Shown here piece by piece: positions 25,083 to 34,023 of a DNA stretch of 64,000 bases. The notes under the pieces are model-generated. The model saw only the letters and a program-made list of their open reading frames with translations, was not told where the DNA came from and ran no database searches. This DNA comes from G963663495 sp963663495. Lineage in GTDB: Bacteria; Bacteroidota; Rhodothermia; Rhodothermales; Bin80. Made by a program: the position numbers and the translations under genes. Each line of letters opens with the position of its first letter. The first letter of the stretch is position 1. Location of the stretch: contig OY760427.1 in assembly GCA_963663495.1 (NCBI GenBank), positions 2,914,001-2,978,000 of the forward strand, given 5' to 3'.

Positions 25083-27389
25083 TTATATGAACCCAGATGA
25101 ATTCCCGTGCGAACATGCACTCAATTGTTCGTCTCTTACCTCGTATCCCAATGTCATTAGGTGTAACCTCTCTAGGCCACGCCACATGATCTGGTAACCC
25201 ACCGGTCCATCACGAGTGCGGTTCTGATAACCGCCGAGCACCGCTACGATCAGGATAGCAGCTCCCAAAGTACTGGGCTTCGGCAGCTTTACCCGTGCTG
25301 CATATCCATCCAAGAATCGCAGCTCCATCTCCGTGAAAAAGACATCCGCGTCCAGCTCCGGCACCTCCCGACCCAATTGCACCAAGGTCATGACGCGCCA
25401 GGATATCACACAATACATCGTTATTGCTCGCTGCAGACGCAACGAGGTACGCAGACCCAAACGCTCTACCTTGCACCCACTCTTGAGCACGCGGAAGAAG
25501 TCTTCCACCCGCCACCGCTTGAGATACATTGCCAACACCCGCCGTGCATCCGCTACGCTCCCTACCTCCATGCTGGTCAATAGCATCCACTCCACCGGCA
25601 GCGCATCCCCCGGAGGCTCCACCTCCAACACATGCACCCCGTACATCACCACCGGCTCCTCCTCGTTCTTCGGATCCGGCAACAAGAACCTCCCGTAGCG
25701 TACCTCCGCATTGACCATCCGGTAACTGCGACCCTTCCGTGCCTGCTTGCGCGCCTGCTTCTTGCGCGCCGTCACCCGCTGTATCTCTATCTCCACATTC
25801 CCCGGAGCCTTACCACTGCGCATTACCGCAAACAGCTTGCGATCATCCAACAGCTTGCGATCATGCTTCGCTCGTATCAATACCTCCGCCTTACCCTGTC
25901 TGCGCTGCTCGGCAAACATAGCAAAGCTGTCCGCCTCCCGGTCCGCAACACAGATCACCTGCGTCTCGCCGGACAGCTCCGCCGCCTCGCATATATCCTT
26001 GAACCCGTCTATCCACTGCTGCGTCCGCGGAGCATGCGGACCCTCCTCCGGATCCTTGAAGCTGCCACGCAACACCCCCAACGTCAATCCATCCTCCGTC
26101 ACCACCAGCGTCGCATGCAACGGCAACCCCAGCGTCTTCGCCGTCGTCTGATTACTCCCTATTACCTCCAAATCCGTACACGCCGGCCGCGTACTGTACC
26201 GCAACTTCGTCGTGTCCTGGATGCATAACACGGTCTCCTGGCTACGCATGCGCTCTATCGTACGCCCACGATGCGGCGCCAATATGTTCTCCGGCGTTAC
26301 CGTTTTGTCCTTCTTGCTCTCCAATAACCGGTAATGCCCCTTCACCGCCGCGCGGTCCGCATCCGTATGCGCGGTAATGCTGTGGCCTATCACATCGGCC
26401 AACATGGACGTACTCTTTACCAGTCGCACAGACAACCGCCTGTCTCCCAATGGCGCTCCGCCAAACTCCGTTTCGGCCCACTGCGCACTGTCAATCCCCT
26501 CGTGCGGATCCCTCACCGGACGCAACTCCTCCTCCGGTTCCCCCAAGGTCCCGCGCCATTCTTTGTCCAACTCGTATACATACAGCCCCTTGGGATCCTC
26601 TTCCTTTGCCTCCTTGTGCCGCTTTCCGCCTGCGGTATGGCCGATCAATACAAAATTGTTCACCTCAAAACACGCTCCTTCCCCTTGGGGATCCACATAC
26701 GTTTCGACAACCCAGGGACGGTAACAGTACCGTGCCTGAAAATCATCCGCCAACCGTATCAATACCTTACCCAGTACATGGCTGGCCAAATCCTGACACT
26801 GCCCCCGTATCAGAAAACGACTCAAACACACCACACGGTGCAAATGCGCCTTGCGCTGCTCATCACTCCACGCCATCCAGTGCTCTCTGGGCGCCAGGCA
26901 CAACGCCGCCGCCGAAAATCCCACCGCTCCCAGGTAACCATGGGCACTGCCTATCAGATAGCGTACCTGCGCTCCCACAAATGTGGTCGTACGCCTCGGA
27001 TGCTCAAAGTGCAGCAACGTGTTCCACACCATACGCTGCTCGTCCGTCTCAACCAACTCAATCGTCAACCCCCGGACACCGTGTACCGTGTCCGGTAACG
27101 CTATCGGATCCGGTACCCGCTCCTCGCGCCTACGCGGTTCCGCCTTAGCCGCATTACAATTCTCGGGCTTGGGCAACACAATCCTCCCCCGGGCCTCCAA
27201 CTTCGATAAAGCCTGCGCACAGTTGCTCACCTGCGGTTCGCCCCGTGCATCAACAAACCCGAACTCTTCACAGACAGCGCGCGCTATCTGCGTGCGAAAC
27301 CGCCAACGATCGTCGGCAAGAACCCTGTCCAAACGCTCTCCATTGCAGGGAGCGGTGAGCGTTCGTAAGACCTGACTTCGTTGAAACAT
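25083..27389 (-). CDS. DruA-type (DUF4338) domain fused to a Tn5-like IS4-family transposase
   Basis: A 768-residue two-part protein. Residues ~1-295 form a DUF4338/DruA-like domain: RYLIGSAHGYLGAVGFSAAA, LAPREHWMAWSDEQRKAHLH, VVCLSRFLIRG, LASHVLGKVLIRLADDF and RPWVVETYVD. DUF4338 is the hallmark DruA domain of Druantia anti-phage systems. Residues ~315-768 are an IS4/IS50-like transposase: WAETEFGGAPLGDRRLSVRL (DNA-binding), VLCIQDTTKLRYS (first Asp), VICVADREADSFAMFAEQRR (second Asp), and YLKRWRVEDFFRVLKSGCKVE (catalytic Glu). The frame is intact. It lies between long inverted repeats and probably moves as one element. Whether the DruA part aids transposition or defence is unknown. Confidence 0.88.
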   Translation of the reverse strand: MFQRSQVLRTLTAPCNGERLDRVLADDRWRFRTQIARAVCEEFGFVDARGEPQVSNCAQALSKLEARGRIVLPKPENCNAAKAEPRRREERVPDPIALPDTVHGVRGLTIELVETDEQRMVWNTLLHFEHPRRTTTFVGAQVRYLIGSAHGYLGAVGFSAAALCLAPREHWMAWSDEQRKAHLHRVVCLSRFLIRGQCQDLASHVLGKVLIRLADDFQARYCYRPWVVETYVDPQGEGACFEVNNFVLIGHTAGGKRHKEAKEEDPKGLYVYELDKEWRGTLGEPEEELRPVRDPHEGIDSAQWAETEFGGAPLGDRRLSVRLVKSTSMLADVIGHSITAHTDADRAAVKGHYRLLESKKDKTVTPENILAPHRGRTIERMRSQETVLCIQDTTKLRYSTRPACTDLEVIGSNQTTAKTLGLPLHATLVVTEDGLTLGVLRGSFKDPEEGPHAPRTQQWIDGFKDICEAAELSGETQVICVADREADSFAMFAEQRRQGKAEVLIRAKHDRKLLDDRKLFAVMRSGKAPGNVEIEIQRVTARKKQARKQARKGRSYRMVNAEVRYGRFLLPDPKNEEEPVVMYGVHVLEVEPPGDALPVEWMLLTSMEVGSVADARRVLAMYLKRWRVEDFFRVLKSGCKVERLGLRTSLRLQRAITMYCVISWRVMTLVQLGREVPELDADVFFTEMELRFLDGYAARVKLPKPSTLGAAILIVAVLGGYQNRTRDGPVGYQIMWRGLERLHLMTLGYEVRDEQLSACSHGNSSGFI

Positions 27390-27451
27390 GCCACAACATA
27401 AAAAACAAGTAGCGAAATGTCAAGCACCTGAAGTGGTAGAATGGCAGTGGA

Positions 27452-27629
27452 AGCGGCGCAGGAAGAGATCGCGTATCCGCACGAGAGGACGGCATTATTC
27501 ACCTCAAGTCACACACCATACCTGTCAGGCCGAAATACCCGAGATATTCCGACAGCCATGCCAGCGAGAGTTGACCAGAACTGACGAACAATCGAACCGT
27601 GATGGATGATTTATGGGGGAAGGGCAGTG
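27452..27629. repeat. Right arm of the long inverted repeat
   Basis: This is the reverse complement of about 24571-24757. It includes the same junction between an IS66 tnpA fragment (GGAAGAGATCGCGTATCCGC) and the sequence around CACCTCAAGTCACACACC. With the left arm it encloses about 3.06 kb. No flanking target duplication was recognised. Confidence 0.8.
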
Positions 27630-27909
27630 CAAGCCACTGAAGTTGGGACATGGTTTAGGTCGTGTTTGGAATCATGGGTGAAGGCGTTATGGGATATGTG
27701 CCTATCTTTCAATGCCTTATGCGGCTATGAACGATGGTGTACTATGTATGGTACAGCCTCAGTGCCAGGTATGACATTCTCCCTCGCCCATAAAGGTCAC
27801 CCCTCCCCATTACTACAGCACGGGTAGCAAGAGGCCGTAGGATGGTCCATCCAACGGCGCTCGGCACAAGGTGCGGTATTAACTGTTTACCCGGCACACA
27901 TTTTGGCCC

Positions 27910-30324
27910 ATGGAAGGCACGGCAGGACAGATTCTGGTTCTATCAGCGCTTTTGAGCGTTGTCTTAGGGGGGTACGCCTTCGTTTTGGCGGCCCATAAAT
28001 CCCCTGTAGCAACCGGCTACATGCGTCTCGGTCGTACGCTGTGGTCGATTATGACCGGCTGCGTGATCGCAGCATGGCTCCTGCTTGTGATTCTCATTGC
28101 AACGCACCGCTTCGAATACAACTATGTCTGGGCGCATTCCTCCCGGGACCTGCCGTTTCATTTTCTCTTTTCGGCTTCATGGGAAGGTCAGGAAGGGTCG
28201 TTCCTGCTGTGGATAATCCTGAACAGCTTGGTCGGCTTGGCCCTATTGAAATGGGCAGCACGGTCCTATGTGGCCCCTGTCATGGCGGTCGTGTGCCTCT
28301 GCCAAGCCTTTCTTCTTACCATGATTGTAGGCTTACAATTAGGGCCCCTACCCATTGGTGCTACACCGTTTGCCACACTCCTTGAAGCACACCCGGAATT
28401 CCCAATCTTCCAAAGCGACCCGGATTTTGTGCCCGCGGACGGTACAGGACTCAACGATCTGCTCCAGAATTACTGGATGGTGATCCACCCACCCATGCTA
28501 TTCGTCGGATTTGCCACCATGATCGTGCCCTTCGCCTTTGCCATAGCCGCACTGTGGAAACGCCAATACACGCAGTGGGTGCGCCCCGCGCTGCCTTGGA
28601 CACTGTTCAGCGTTATGTGCCTTGGGATCGGAATTGCGATGGGAGGATATTGGGCCTACGAGACCCTTAGCTTTGGCGGCTATTGGGCTTGGGATCCTGT
28701 GGAAAATTCCTCGTTCGTGCCATGGTTGGCCGGTGTGGCAGCGATCCATATGATGCTGATACAGCGAAAAGGTGGAATGGGACACAAAGCAGCGCTATTC
28801 CTCTGCATCGCTGCTTACATGCTGGTGGTCTACTCCACGTTCCTCACTCGAAGTGGCATTCTGGGAGAAATATCCGTCCACGCGTTTGTGGACCTCGGTC
28901 TTTACAACCAACTCCTGATATGGATTATGGCCATGGGGCTGCTCGGCTTCGGGTTCTTTTGGCACCGCTACAAGGACCTTCCCATGGACCAAACAGAATC
29001 TCCGTTTCTGTCGCGTGAGTTCCTCGTATTTTCAGGTGCTGCCCTCCTGTGCGTCGTAGCCGCCGTAGTCATTCTCGGCACGAGCTCCCCCATATTTGGA
29101 CGTCTGTTCCGCGATAATCCAGCCACGGTACCCATCGAATTCTACAACAATTGGACGCTCCCACTGACCATTGGCTTTATGGTGCTCGCAGGACTAGGGC
29201 AGTTGTTCTGGTGGAATAAGATGGCTCTTGAGGACATCAACCGGGTCGTCTTGGGGCCCTTAGCATTAGCAGTGGTAAGCACGGTATTAGTACTGGTAGT
29301 GACACCATTTGTGGAAGCTAGCGCGCAACCCGCCGAGGGATTCTGGCCTCGGTATGGACTTGGACTCCAACTTCTGCTGTTACTCTTCGTTGCTTTCTTT
29401 GCGCTCTACAGCAACGCAAAAGTTCTTTGGACTATCGCTCAAGGGAGCCCAAAACTCGCCGGTGGAGCATTGGCGCATGTCGGTCTGAGCATAGCCATCA
29501 TTGGTATCGTTGCATCCTCCGGGTTCTCTAAGGTGATTTCAAATGCACCCGCAGGCAGCGACCGTCAAAATTTCGTTCTGGAGCGCGGGAAAACCGCCGA
29601 TGTGGACGGTTACCGTGTCCGATTTGTGGGTACGAATCCCGGCGATCGGGGTCGCACTCAGTACGAGCTGGCATTTACGGATCCCAACGGTAATGACTTC
29701 ACATTACAGCCGGTAGCCTATGAGTCCATCACCGGACAGTGGATTCAGCACCCGGACTTACGACTCTATTTTGAGAAGGACATTTTTGTCGCGGTCACCC
29801 CTCGCGCCATGATAGATACCGATCGCCGATCCAACATCACCATGGCACATGGTGAGACCGTAACGCTAGGCGAAGGTAGTTACCGCCTAACGTTTGAAAC
29901 CTTTGACACCAATGTAGATACTGAAGCGATCTTGGGAATTCGAGAGGTTGAGCGGACACAAATTGCTGTGGCTGCTGTGCTCAGCCTGATAGACAACACC
30001 ACCGGAGAAACGGAGCAAATGCGCCCGATCTATACAATTCTCGAGGATCGATCTGTTCGCACCATCCCAAGTATTTCTGGACATATTGCACTGACCTTCA
30101 CCGGCATGAATGTGGATACGGGAGAAATTGAGTTGATGATTGAAGGAACAGAGGGCCCCGACTATGTGGTTGTGCAGGCCTACGAGAAACCGGCTATCAG
30201 CCTGGTCTGGATTGGCCTAATCCTTCTAACCGCGGGCTTTATCATGTCTGTTGCCAGACGCGCGGGTGACGCGGCGCCACGTTCCCGCCGCAGTGCACGG
30301 CCAAAACATGCCTCGTCCACCTGA
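27910..30324 (+). CDS. ccmF: Cytochrome c maturation protein CcmF/CcsA-type haem lyase
   Basis: An 804-residue polytopic membrane protein of the system I cytochrome c biogenesis pathway, where CcmF attaches haem to apocytochrome. The tryptophan-rich WWD-type motif GGYWAWDPVENSSFVPWLAG, near residue 256, binds haem. LWIILNSLVGLALLKW, VIHPPMLFVGFATM and YSTFLTRSGILGEISVHAF are further family landmarks, and a large periplasmic C-terminal part follows (about 540-760) before a last helix. No ccmE, ccmH or ccmG neighbour is seen here; the 280 bases upstream after the transposon show no clear promoter, and the gene stands alone between mobile elements. Confidence 0.93.
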   Translation: MEGTAGQILVLSALLSVVLGGYAFVLAAHKSPVATGYMRLGRTLWSIMTGCVIAAWLLLVILIATHRFEYNYVWAHSSRDLPFHFLFSASWEGQEGSFLLWIILNSLVGLALLKWAARSYVAPVMAVVCLCQAFLLTMIVGLQLGPLPIGATPFATLLEAHPEFPIFQSDPDFVPADGTGLNDLLQNYWMVIHPPMLFVGFATMIVPFAFAIAALWKRQYTQWVRPALPWTLFSVMCLGIGIAMGGYWAYETLSFGGYWAWDPVENSSFVPWLAGVAAIHMMLIQRKGGMGHKAALFLCIAAYMLVVYSTFLTRSGILGEISVHAFVDLGLYNQLLIWIMAMGLLGFGFFWHRYKDLPMDQTESPFLSREFLVFSGAALLCVVAAVVILGTSSPIFGRLFRDNPATVPIEFYNNWTLPLTIGFMVLAGLGQLFWWNKMALEDINRVVLGPLALAVVSTVLVLVVTPFVEASAQPAEGFWPRYGLGLQLLLLLFVAFFALYSNAKVLWTIAQGSPKLAGGALAHVGLSIAIIGIVASSGFSKVISNAPAGSDRQNFVLERGKTADVDGYRVRFVGTNPGDRGRTQYELAFTDPNGNDFTLQPVAYESITGQWIQHPDLRLYFEKDIFVAVTPRAMIDTDRRSNITMAHGETVTLGEGSYRLTFETFDTNVDTEAILGIREVERTQIAVAAVLSLIDNTTGETEQMRPIYTILEDRSVRTIPSISGHIALTFTGMNVDTGEIELMIEGTEGPDYVVVQAYEKPAISLVWIGLILLTAGFIMSVARRAGDAAPRSRRSARPKHASST

Positions 30325-30982
30325 CCACCCGTTCAGGTATCCGGGTTCACCCATTCAGTGAGCGGCGCTTCGCTACGGTGGATGCCAACATGTGGACTAC
30401 CTTACCGGAACCTGAATCAACCGTACAATCACGGTTCCTCCGCAGCGTTTCCCTCATACGTACATGACGTAGGTTCGAACTGCCAGGCATGAACCGACTT
30501 CGCCCATCCTGGCAGGGTAAGGGGCGTGTGGATCGGCACCATGCACCCGTTCTTGCTTCCACAGGCTGAAATGTGTGATACAAAGCGGAAACCTCGCAAG
30601 CATGATTAGTGAAGTCAATTACAATATTGGCGCTGCACATCCCCTCGCACCCCTTGGTCCCAGTTCCACGCCATTTCATCCGACACCCGTGCAATCAAAG
30701 CGTTTGAGGTGATAGGTTCACTACAGAGGATAGTGCCAATGTCTACCCACGATTATACCGGTTGGGTCGGAATTGACGCACTACCGACAGCAAAGGGCAC
30801 AGTTCTGCCGGTCACACGCTTGGTAGGACGAGTATCGTGTTTAATCTTAGCCCAAAGTATTATTGACGTTGACCAATCCAATTCATCTGGCTAACTTCTT
30901 CCCTACACGACCGACTACACTTTCTTGCAGGCACCTATTACATTGGAGAAGCTCCTTCGCATCCATATCCAACCGATTAGAC
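30325..30982. other. Intergenic region with strong hairpins, no coding gene seen
   Basis: 658 bases between ccmF and the tnpB pseudogene. Two strong dyads are visible: GGAACC (30407) with GGTTCC (30433), which encloses the alternative AACCGT/ACGGTT pair; and CTGCCAGG (30480) with CCTGGCAG (30508). The second could extend by three more pairs with a bulge. This suggests a structured RNA or element end; family unknown. Guide-RNA sequence for TnpB, if any, would lie in the part nearest 30983. Confidence 0.4.
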
Positions 30983-31005
30983 TTAGGGAATTATATACGT
31001 GAGTG
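30983..31005 (+). repeat. Terminal inverted repeat of the tnpB unit, left
   Basis: TTAGGGAATTATATAC followed by GTGAGTG. It pairs with 32261-32283, which on the minus strand reads TTAGGGAGTTATATAC and then CACAGTG. It overlaps the tnpB stop codon. Confidence 0.65.
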
Positions 31006-32258
31006 ACCAACTGTACACAGTGAGGCACTAGTATCAATTTCACGGGTCATAGGGGTCGGTAACCCGAACGCCCCTCGCCGTGCAGAAGCCCCAATCCCGG
31101 AGGCCAGTATGTTTGCAGCCGCATTCAGGTCTGCATGATCCGCATGTCCACAGGACATACACGTGAATTTGCTCCGTCTCTTACGGTTACTCGCTTCTGT
31201 GTGCCCACATACAGAACACCGCTGGCTGGTATAGGCAGCGGTAACCTTTATCACCTTGCGGCACTTATAGCCCAGCATCTGATCCCGCTGGCCCCAACCT
31301 TTTCGCAGTATTCCACGGTTGAGGCCAGACTTCTGTTTAACGTTTGTGCCAAAGCTCTCCATCGTCCCCTTACCTGAACGTGTCATCGCTTTGATCTTCA
31401 GGTCCTCCAGTATCACCGTTGAGGAGCAATGGGCAATACTGCGACTTACCTGGTGGTTCGCATTCTTGAGGACGTTAGCACGCTTGCGCTGTATACGGGC
31501 GATTCTATGCTTCCACCTGTTACGACGGTTGGAGCCTTTCTTCTGTCTCGCCAGTCTTCGCTGATGCCGCTTCAACTTGGCATCAAAACGCTTCGTATCC
31601 GGTTGTCTGATAATGCTTGTATCGCCCTCTGTGGAGACCATAGCGACCTGCCCGCAATTACAGTCATTGCCTACAGCACCGCCGGTATCCTCTATTACAG
31701 GTGCCTCCATCTTGTAGCAGATGATAGCATACCATTTGCCGGCGTTCTTCTTTTCCGTGGCTTTGACGGGTATACCATCAGGGTACGGGTTGCCTCCCCG
31801 CCTGCGGAGCGCCATATATCCCACTTTCGGGATATACAGCTTGCCATCCCGAACCCTTACGTTATCCGGGATCGTGAACGAAGGCGTACTACCACGTCTG
31901 GAATGGAATCTCGGTCTTCTCTTACCCTCCTTGAAGAATACCTTCCATGCATCCGCCTGATATTTCAATGTGTTTCTAACTACAATGTGTATCTAACGAC
32001 GCCAAAGGAGTATTCAGGTAGCCACTCGACCGTGCGGCGCAGCGCCGTGAACCGCTTCCCCAGCGAGAAGAAGCTTACCGAGGGCGGCTTCTCTCCAGCC
32101 TCTTTCGCTTTTCTGTACGCCTCGCTCTGCTCTGCGAGGATGGCATTCCACACAAACCTACACGCACCCGCTAATCCAGCAAGTTGCTTGGCGTTACTCC
32201 GACTTCCGGGCAACAGCCTGTATGTGAAATTGCGGTATGCACTAACCGTTTCGGGCAT
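30991..32258 (-). pseudogene. tnpB: IS200/IS605-type TnpB (RNA-guided nuclease family), broken
   Basis: The N-terminal 92 residues (32258-31980) and the following 325 residues (31968-30991) belong to one TnpB protein. ASLAG-type start LLPGSRSNAKQLAGLAGACR, the helical core QRRLARQKKGSNRRNRWKHR, ILEDLKIKAM (RuvC glutamate), the zinc finger CSVCG...CMSCG and DHADLNAAANILA (last aspartate) are present. The first RuvC aspartate lies in an odd GNDCNCGQ. A 17-bp imperfect tandem duplication near 31969-31990 introduces a stop and shifts the frame; the partial copy at 41731-42220 reads through at the same place. No tnpA is adjacent. Product is probably inactive. Confidence 0.88.
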
Positions 32259-32260
32259 GG

Positions 32261-32283
32261 CACTGTGGTATATAACTCCCTAA
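32261..32283 (-). repeat. Terminal inverted repeat of the tnpB unit, right
   Basis: On the minus strand TTAGGGAGTTATATAC then CACAGTG, directly before the tnpB start codon. AGGGAG may also serve as the ribosome binding site. The second tnpB copy has a similar stretch at 42223-42245. Confidence 0.65.
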
Positions 32284-32373
32284 TAAATGGAAAGTATATA
32301 GCATGCGTACCCACGTGTTGAGTTATTTGAAATAATTGCAGTGTTTTCGTGAACAGTGGGAACCAATTATGAA

Positions 32374-32421
32374 AAACTGGCGAAAGCCATCCTGTCTGCA
32401 CCACCAAAGCACAAAAAATAA
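32374..32421 (+). pseudogene. Tail of the 54-aa mini-gene, partial copy B
   Basis: The last ~15 codons of the mini-gene family (KLAKAILSAPPKHKK and stop) with no start; upstream sequence is unrelated and has an in-frame stop. The same truncated copy lies next to the second tnpB (42336-42383), so it was copied together with the tnpB upstream region. Confidence 0.6.
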
Positions 32422-32431
32422 CTCCTGCGAA

Positions 32432-32459
32432 AACGCGTGGCACTCAGCCATAAACTCCC
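32432..32459 (+). repeat. Recurrent motif, copy B
   Basis: ACGCGTGGCACTCAGCCATA followed by AACTCCC, eleven bases after the partial mini-gene stop. It resembles copies A, C, D and E. Confidence 0.55.
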
Positions 32460-32830
32460 AAAGCCATCCGTACTCATGCGCATTCCGGGCATGGGCCAGC
32501 TACAACTACTTGCCCGTGGACGGAGAACGGAGACTAATGGGCCGCGATTACTGCGCCTGCAAGGCTTCCCCGACAGCTACAAGATTGATAGTCCGATAAC
32601 GACCGTCAGACGGCTTACCGGCAACGCCGTACCCATTCCGGTGGTCAAGGCCGTTATTGCCAGCTTTCCCATGTCTGTGCTTGATGGCCCGTACCGGGGT
32701 CCGCCCGGTACTTCCGCATTGTCAAGAGCGTCCCGGTACAAGCTAAGGAATCGGTCCTGAAATGGATCGCCTGTCGTGAAAACTGGATAGCATTGTGTGC
32801 AGCCTCCTAAATGCTCTGAGCAAATGTCCG
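32459..32830 (+). pseudogene. Remnant of a DNA (cytosine-5) methyltransferase C-terminus, copy C
   Basis: One frame reads LLRLQGFPDSYKI, about eight residues, then VRRLTGNAVPIPVVKAV, the terminal motifs of C5-cytosine methyltransferases. It corresponds in inverted orientation to 13890-14290, again followed by the 54-aa mini-gene. Upstream residues and the catalytic PCQ motif are missing, so it cannot be active. Confidence 0.6.
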
Positions 32831-32892
32831 CTACGAAATCATTTCGGTATATTGCCCCAATGGATTAGTGCTACTCTATAGTCTATAACGCT

Positions 32893-33057
32893 ATGCGCGT
32901 AGATAAATCCCCGAAGCCCAGCAACAAAATTCAGGAAACGAAACGCCCCGGCCGCCCCAAAACAAACGACATTCTCAATATCCAACAATCCATCCCTGCC
33001 ATACCGGAAGAACTGGCGAAAGCCATCCTGTCCGCACCAACAAAGCGCAAACAATAA
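32893..33057 (+). CDS. 54-aa basic mini-protein, family copy C
   Basis: Not recognised. 54 residues from ATG 32893 to TAA 33055-33057: MRVDKSPKPSNKIQETKR, PGRPKTNDILNIQQSIPAIP, EELAKAILSAPTKRKQ. It has the same length and plan as copy A (13661-13825): a Lys/Arg-rich first half with an AT-hook-like GRP core, a short predicted helix (EELAKAIL) and a basic tail. It lies 60 bases after the methyltransferase remnant and 43 bases before the next gene. The retained frame in two diverged copies supports coding. Confidence 0.55.
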   Translation: MRVDKSPKPSNKIQETKRPGRPKTNDILNIQQSIPAIPEELAKAILSAPTKRKQ

Positions 33058-33099
33058 CGCGCGGGCAGTCAGCTATTTAATTCCCTAAACTTACCAGCC

Positions 33100-34020
33100 A
33101 TGCCACCGACCAGACGGGAATTCCTGACCACTCTTGGAGCCGCAGCGACGACTCTGGCCGCAGGCCCCAGACTCTCTGAAACATATCGTCACACTACTGC
33201 AAAAGCAGCCTTACAATTGTACAGCGTTCGTCGAGCCATGGAGAAGGATGTCCGAGGTACGCTAGATTTAGTCGCCGATATGGGCTATGAATGGGTGGAG
33301 ACTGCCTTTTTTCCCGAGGGGATGTCCTATACCCAAGCCGGCCAGGTTTGCCGTGACGCCGGGCTGCGCGTGGCTTCCGCCCATGTGGAGCTCCCGCATG
33401 GCGAGCACAAGGATACTCTTCTGGAAGCAGCGGATGCATTTGCCTGCAACCGCATGGTTTGGCACGGATGGCCAGAGGACGCAGGCTACCAAACCCTTGA
33501 CGGCATTCGGCGCTTGGCAGACACCTACAACGAGGCCCATGCCTTCTGTCAGAATAATGGACTGCGGCTGGGCCTTCACAATCACTGGTGGGAGTTTCAA
33601 GCTATTCCCGAGTCAGAGGCAGGTCGTGTTGAGTGGCAAGAAAGGTTCGAAGAGGATCTGCCGCCGGCTTGGGGCGGCTTGCCTTTTTTTCTGCTTCGAC
33701 CACTTCTTGATCCGGGAATATTCTTTGAGCTGGACATGTACTGGACGCTCTATGCCGGACTAATTCCGGCAGACATAGTACGCGAATTCGGAGCGCAGGC
33801 ACCGCTTCTGCACATAAAAGATGGCATTGTGCTGTCTGAAGCTGGCCCCATGGTGCCAGTGGGCTCCGGGATGCAGGACTTTCCTGCAATAGTCGAAGCA
33901 GGTGCACAGAACATCGAATGGATGATTGTGGAACTTGACAGCTGCGAATGCGGAGAGCTTGAGGCAGCACAGAAAAGCCTGCATTACCTGATATCAAATG
34001 GCCTGGTAGAGGCCTACTAG
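33100..34020 (+). CDS. Tat-exported sugar phosphate isomerase/epimerase-like protein
   Basis: A 306-residue TIM-barrel protein of the xylose-isomerase-like (AP endonuclease 2) superfamily. The N-terminus MPPTRREFLTTLGAAATTLA has an RREFL twin-arginine pattern, implying export to the periplasm. Downstream are LQLYSVRRAMEKDVRGTLDL, MGYEWVETAFF, LHNHWWEF (metal-binding His), FFELDMYWTLYAG and LLHIKDG, all typical of this family in Bacteroidota. The substrate is probably a sugar or cyclitol but cannot be assigned. The gene converges on the metal ABC-transporter operon, leaving only 3 bases between stops. Confidence 0.88.
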   Translation: MPPTRREFLTTLGAAATTLAAGPRLSETYRHTTAKAALQLYSVRRAMEKDVRGTLDLVADMGYEWVETAFFPEGMSYTQAGQVCRDAGLRVASAHVELPHGEHKDTLLEAADAFACNRMVWHGWPEDAGYQTLDGIRRLADTYNEAHAFCQNNGLRLGLHNHWWEFQAIPESEAGRVEWQERFEEDLPPAWGGLPFFLLRPLLDPGIFFELDMYWTLYAGLIPADIVREFGAQAPLLHIKDGIVLSEAGPMVPVGSGMQDFPAIVEAGAQNIEWMIVELDSCECGELEAAQKSLHYLISNGLVEAY

Positions 34021-34023
34021 GTC

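Noticed and set aside
25632..27148. Long open frames on the plus strand opposite the DruA-transposase
   Set aside because: They are antisense shadows of a clearly coding gene, rich in Arg/Pro/His and without motifs.
30440..30500. GGTTCGAAC-like sequence as a tRNA T-loop
   Set aside because: The flanking bases cannot form a T-stem or an acceptor stem.
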